From NCBI GenBank assembly GCA_027306885.1, contig DAHUYV010000041.1, positions 1-54,328 of the forward strand: DNA of 54,328 nt, given 5' to 3'. The stretch comes from Candidatus Dormiibacterota bacterium. Its GTDB lineage: Bacteria > Chloroflexota > Dormibacteria > Aeolococcales > Bog-877. This document shows, piece after piece, positions 52,722 to 54,328 of the stretch. The translations under genes and the position numbers were made by a program. Under the pieces are notes generated by a model. That model saw only the letters and a program-made list of their open reading frames with translations. It had not been told where the DNA came from and did not search any database. Positions within the stretch are counted from its first letter, which is position 1. Each line of letters begins with the position of its first letter.

Positions 52722-53539
52722 GCCAGCCATCGCTCCCAACCCGCAGTCGGCTGGGAGGCGGCGTCCGCGATGCCTACACCGCCACCCGGCGATTCCTGAT
52801 CCGGGGGAGGCGCCAGCCCGACGTCATCTTCGGCAGCGTCCTGATCCCCGTCATCTTCGTGGTGCTCTTCGGCTACGTCTTCGGCAGTTCGATCAGCATC
52901 CCGGGCGGGAACTATCGCGCCTACCTGATGCCTGGGCTCTTCGCGATGTCCATCTTGTTCAACTCGAACAACGTCGCCGTGGCGGTGGCGACCGACATGA
53001 GTGAGGGCGTCGTGGACCGGTTTCGGACGCTCCCGATCGCACGCTCGGCGATCGGTGTCGGCCGCTCGGTCTCCAGCCTGCTGCTGGGCGTTCCGGTGCT
53101 GATGGTGATGATCCTTTGTGGGCTGGCAGTGGGCTGGCGGGTTGAGGACGGCCTGGGCAACGCGGTGCTCGCGTTCCTGCTTTTCGAACTGTTCGGATTT
53201 GCCATCGGCTGGCTCGGGATCCTAGTGGGGCTGCTGGCGGGCTCGGCACAGGCGGCGGATGTGATCATCTCCATCCCCACGTTCCTGCTCGGGTTCATCT
53301 CCAGCGTCTTCGTCGACCCGTCGAAGATGCCCACCTGGCTGCGGCTGATTGCCTATTGGAACCCGATGTCTGCGGTCGTGACCGCCGGGCGCCAGCTCTT
53401 CGGCAACACCATAGGGCCCCCTCCGTCCGGAGTTTGGTCGCTGGACCACCCGATCGTCACCACCGTCGGGCTCGCGCTCCTGATCGTCCTGATCGTGGTT
53501 CCGATCTGCGTGCGCCTTTACAGCCGAAGCACGCGCTGA
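52718..53539 (+). CDS. ABC-2 type permease, DrrB-like
   Basis: The 273-residue protein has an N-terminal cytoplasmic arm (AYTATRRFLIRGRRQPD), six membrane helices, and a typical final motif with YWNPMSAVVTAGRQLFG. GTG start overlaps the ATPase stop (GTGA). It ends the PadR-ABC operon; a hairpin follows. Confidence 0.92.
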   Translation: MSQPSLPTRSRLGGGVRDAYTATRRFLIRGRRQPDVIFGSVLIPVIFVVLFGYVFGSSISIPGGNYRAYLMPGLFAMSILFNSNNVAVAVATDMSEGVVDRFRTLPIARSAIGVGRSVSSLLLGVPVLMVMILCGLAVGWRVEDGLGNAVLAFLLFELFGFAIGWLGILVGLLAGSAQAADVIISIPTFLLGFISSVFVDPSKMPTWLRLIAYWNPMSAVVTAGRQLFGNTIGPPPSGVWSLDHPIVTTVGLALLIVLIVVPICVRLYSRSTR

Positions 53540-53580
53540 GGGGGGCCTGGCGCACGACACCAAGGGAACCTAAAACGGAA

Positions 53581-53597
53581 CGGCCCCGACGGGGCCG
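53581..53597 (+). terminator. Hairpin after the ABC exporter operon
   Basis: CGGCCCC pairs with GGGGCCG over the loop GAC; the following bases (GTGTTGTGG) contain some T but no run. Confidence 0.5.
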
Positions 53598-54328
53598 GTG
53601 TTGTGGCTCGGTGGCCGATCCTGGCGGCTCGCGCGAACTCAAGAGGCGGCGGGGCTGGGTCTTGGCGGTTCGCGTTTGCCACCAGCACTGAGACGAACCC
53701 GGCCGAGGCCGCCCGGGTCCTCCCGTTCTCGCAGCCAGTGGTGGCGGCGATGGCGTCGAGAGCGCGCGCCAGATACCGGCAAGATGGCTCGGCGAAAAAG
53801 CTGGTCCCGGGCGGACGTCCCGCCGCGGCGCTCTGGCGATGGCGAGCCGACCTCAGCTACCCACTTCGCGCACCCGCATCGCCGCCACCGCGCCGCCCAG
53901 GCCGACAGCGACGATCGCCACCATTATCCAAAGGCCGGTCCAGTAGAGGCCCGAGGTGAGTGGCTGGCCGTAGAGGTGGAAGAGCGAGATGTTTAGGGTC
54001 CCGCTGGGCCAGTTGAGCAGGGGGGCCAGGAGGGGAATGTAGATGGAAACCGCGGGGATGGCAGCGAGCAAGGGCACCGTTCCCGCCACCGATCTGCTGC
54101 CCGGCGCCCATCGCGCAACTCACTGGGATCTGCGCAGCGTGGAGACTGGATCACATAACGGGGACCACACAAGTCACTGGAGACCCGCGCCTCGCCCTCG
54201 CGCGCGGACGCATGAGAACCCGAAAGTATGCGGGCCTCTCGGTGACAACTCACTGACGAAACTGTAAGAGGGTCATCTTCTCTGAGTCGCAATTGGGTCG
54301 CGGGCCCGGTCCTTCGTACTGGGCCCTG
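53598..54328 (+). other. Right-end region with little recognisable content
   Basis: Apart from the permease-like fragment on the minus strand, no gene is seen. The last 250 bases are less GC-rich and carry no coherent frame. Confidence 0.4.
53853..54089 (-). pseudogene. Fragment resembling the C-terminus of an ABC-2 permease
   Basis: The 78-residue frame reads IYIPLLAPLLNWP, then ISLFHLYGQPL and a final helix ending AAMRVREVGS. This is the usual end of ABC-2 permeases (extracellular turn, last helix, then Arg-Arg-x-x-G). An in-frame stop lies about 30 bases upstream, so the N-terminal five helices are missing. Alternatively it is an unrelated two-helix protein. Confidence 0.4.

Noticed and set aside
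41541-54328. Search for a right attachment site repeating the tRNA-Cys 3' end
   Set aside because: No copy of the T-arm/acceptor sequence was noticed by eye; a proper repeat search is needed before naming element borders.

Overview
High-GC bacterial chromosome segment (I judge roughly 70% GC by eye) packed with short-overlap operons (ATGA, GTGA and TTGA junctions). The gene set includes a run of coenzyme F420 genes, a HemQ-type heme pathway, ThyX, four-cysteine ribosomal protein L31, an Mca/LmbE-like deacetylase and TatA/TatC. This points to a Terrabacteria-type organism such as Dormibacterota, Chloroflexota or a deep actinobacterial relative. The lineage is an inference; no database search was possible.

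Layout. 1-4.7 kb: MOSC protein (cut by the window edge), a receiver-like protein, an M20 amidohydrolase, a small zinc-ribbon protein, HemQ, ThyX and a sulfite-oxidase-fold enzyme. 4.7-8.6 kb: an A-type Fe-S carrier, a small membrane protein, cofD-cofC-cofE and a MoaD-MoaE fusion. 8.6-12.4 kb: polysaccharide ABC exporter (permease plus Wzt-like ATPase), a GT2 glycosyltransferase and a GtrA protein. 12.9-18.4 kb: lipoprotein HtrA protease, PRC-barrel-like protein, ACT-malic enzyme, GNAT, a membrane HtrA-like protein with a broken triad, and an MBL-fold protein without its metal motif. 18.4-22.7 kb: pyrG, an unassigned radical SAM protein, rpmE and prfA. 22.9-26.7 kb: a Ser-Pro-repeat surface protein, a DEDDh exonuclease and a double-SIS protein. 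26.7-35.3 kb: hemA-hemC-hemD-hemB-cyclophilin-hemL, then tatA-tatC-rph-rdgB and tRNA-Pro. 35.3-41.4 kb: an LmbE/Mca-like enzyme, an EamA exporter divergent from an Lrp regulator, an enoyl-CoA hydratase, an M18 aminopeptidase and a PQQ-like repeat lipoprotein.

From tRNA-Cys (41.47 kb) rightwards the window looks accessory. A tyrosine integrase abuts the tRNA 3' end, followed by two decayed genes (a cysK 3' fragment and a SHOCT-type membrane protein). Next comes a likely sulfur-stress operon (ArsR-rhodanese, DsrE-like, sulfide:quinone oxidoreductase-like, MFS), a DUF2180-like protein, a YecD-like isochorismatase-family protein, a LysE exporter, a NIPSNAP-like protein and a PadR-controlled DrrAB-type ABC exporter. 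No right attachment site was found.

The strongest unlisted signal is promoter architecture. Many genes on both strands carry a TAnnnT (sometimes CAnnnT) hexamer ending 6-10 bases before the start codon, implying widespread leaderless mRNAs. This rule also helps choose start codons (gtrA, the PQQ lipoprotein, the integrase, the exonuclease). Other points of note: hemL appears to start at CTG, and two neighbouring proteins keep a fold but have lost catalytic residues.
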